Positions 5,561-5,745 of a DNA stretch of 5,745 nucleotides are shown here, piece by piece. Position 1 is the stretch's first letter; every line of letters starts with the position of its first letter. The position numbers and the translations under genes were made by a program. The notes below the pieces were generated by a model. The model was not told the DNA's origin. It saw only the letters and a list, made by a program, of their open reading frames with translations, and ran no database searches. Origin of the DNA: DATJQF01 sp035505995 (GTDB lineage: Bacteria; Bacteroidota; Bacteroidia; Bacteroidales; FEN-979); the NCBI GenBank assembly GCA_035505995.1, contig DATJQF010000048.1, forward strand, positions 1 through 5,745. The letters run 5' to 3'.

Positions 5561-5745
5561 ATGAAGCTGGTCTTAACAGGAGCTTCCGGATCCATCGGCA
5601 GGAACTTTTTAATTCATGCTCCGGGGAACTGGGAAATTATTGCCATATACCATACCAATCATGATTTCCCCCGGTTTGTTGAAGCGTTGGGAAAGAAGCA
5701 TATTATTCCTCTGCAATGCAATCTGGATTCGGTGGATGCCACAGG
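5561..5745 (+). CDS. NAD(P)-dependent epimerase/dehydratase (SDR family), N-terminal part only
   Basis: Sixty-one codons are visible before the window ends. The protein opens MKLVLTGASGSIGRNFL, with the Rossmann glycine motif G-x-x-G-x-x-G at residues 7-13, then a hydrophobic second strand (WEIIAIYHT, 24-32) and an acidic residue in NLDSV (54-58), where extended SDR enzymes have the D-x-x-D-type contact with the adenine ring. Extended SDRs of this kind epimerise, dehydrate or reduce NDP-sugars. The HTN after strand two, with no acidic residue at its end, hints at NADP rather than NAD, but this is a weak guide. The neighbour 55 nt upstream makes an NDP-sugar, so a joint pathway is plausible. 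The catalytic YxxxK lies beyond the window, so neither the reaction nor integrity of the gene can be judged. Confidence 0.85.
   Translation, partial: MKLVLTGASGSIGRNFLIHAPGNWEIIAIYHTNHDFPRFVEALGKKHIIPLQCNLDSVDAT

Overview
The window looks like chromosomal DNA from a member of the Bacteroidota, probably a moderate-GC relative of the Bacteroidales. Four things point there: a promoter with a TTTG / 19 bp / TAnnTTTG layout at 944-975, AT-rich translation starts without clear Shine-Dalgarno sequences, an UpxY-type NusG paralogue, and a GNAT acyltransferase of the type found next to or within glycine-lipid (GlsB-like) families of that phylum. The assignment is by inference; there is no rRNA or other marker gene here.

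Layout. Positions 1-838, minus strand, hold the first 279 codons of a GNAT-family acyltransferase that runs off the left edge. A divergent intergenic region (839-1074) carries a candidate promoter for each direction, a 20 bp perfect palindrome and a run of 8-nt direct repeats. From 1075 all genes are on the plus strand: an UpxY/NusG-like antiterminator (1075-1593), a winged-helix protein with a degenerate nucleotidyltransferase-like domain (1830-2396), a very hydrophobic 749-residue DUF2339-type membrane protein that starts 5 nt after it (2402-4651), a sugar-1-phosphate nucleotidyltransferase (4813-5505), and the first 61 codons of an NAD(P)-dependent epimerase/dehydratase (5561 to the right edge).

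How they fit together. A specialised NusG paralogue at the head of a co-directional run, followed by a DNA-binding protein and then by nucleotide-sugar enzymes, is the usual opening of a capsule, O-antigen or exopolysaccharide locus in Bacteroidota. The likely reading is that the antiterminator lets RNA polymerase read through a long surface-polysaccharide operon whose body lies to the right of the window. The DUF2339 protein has no known function and may be a passenger or an envelope component. The GNAT gene is divergent and probably belongs to a separate lipid-related unit.

The least ordinary aspect is between the genes. Every plus-strand gap longer than 50 bp contains short-period degenerate tandem repeats (unit 7, 8 or 9 nt), with a different unit in each place, and one set lies in the predicted 5' leader of the antiterminator gene. 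I did not find an obviously new enzymatic or defence system.
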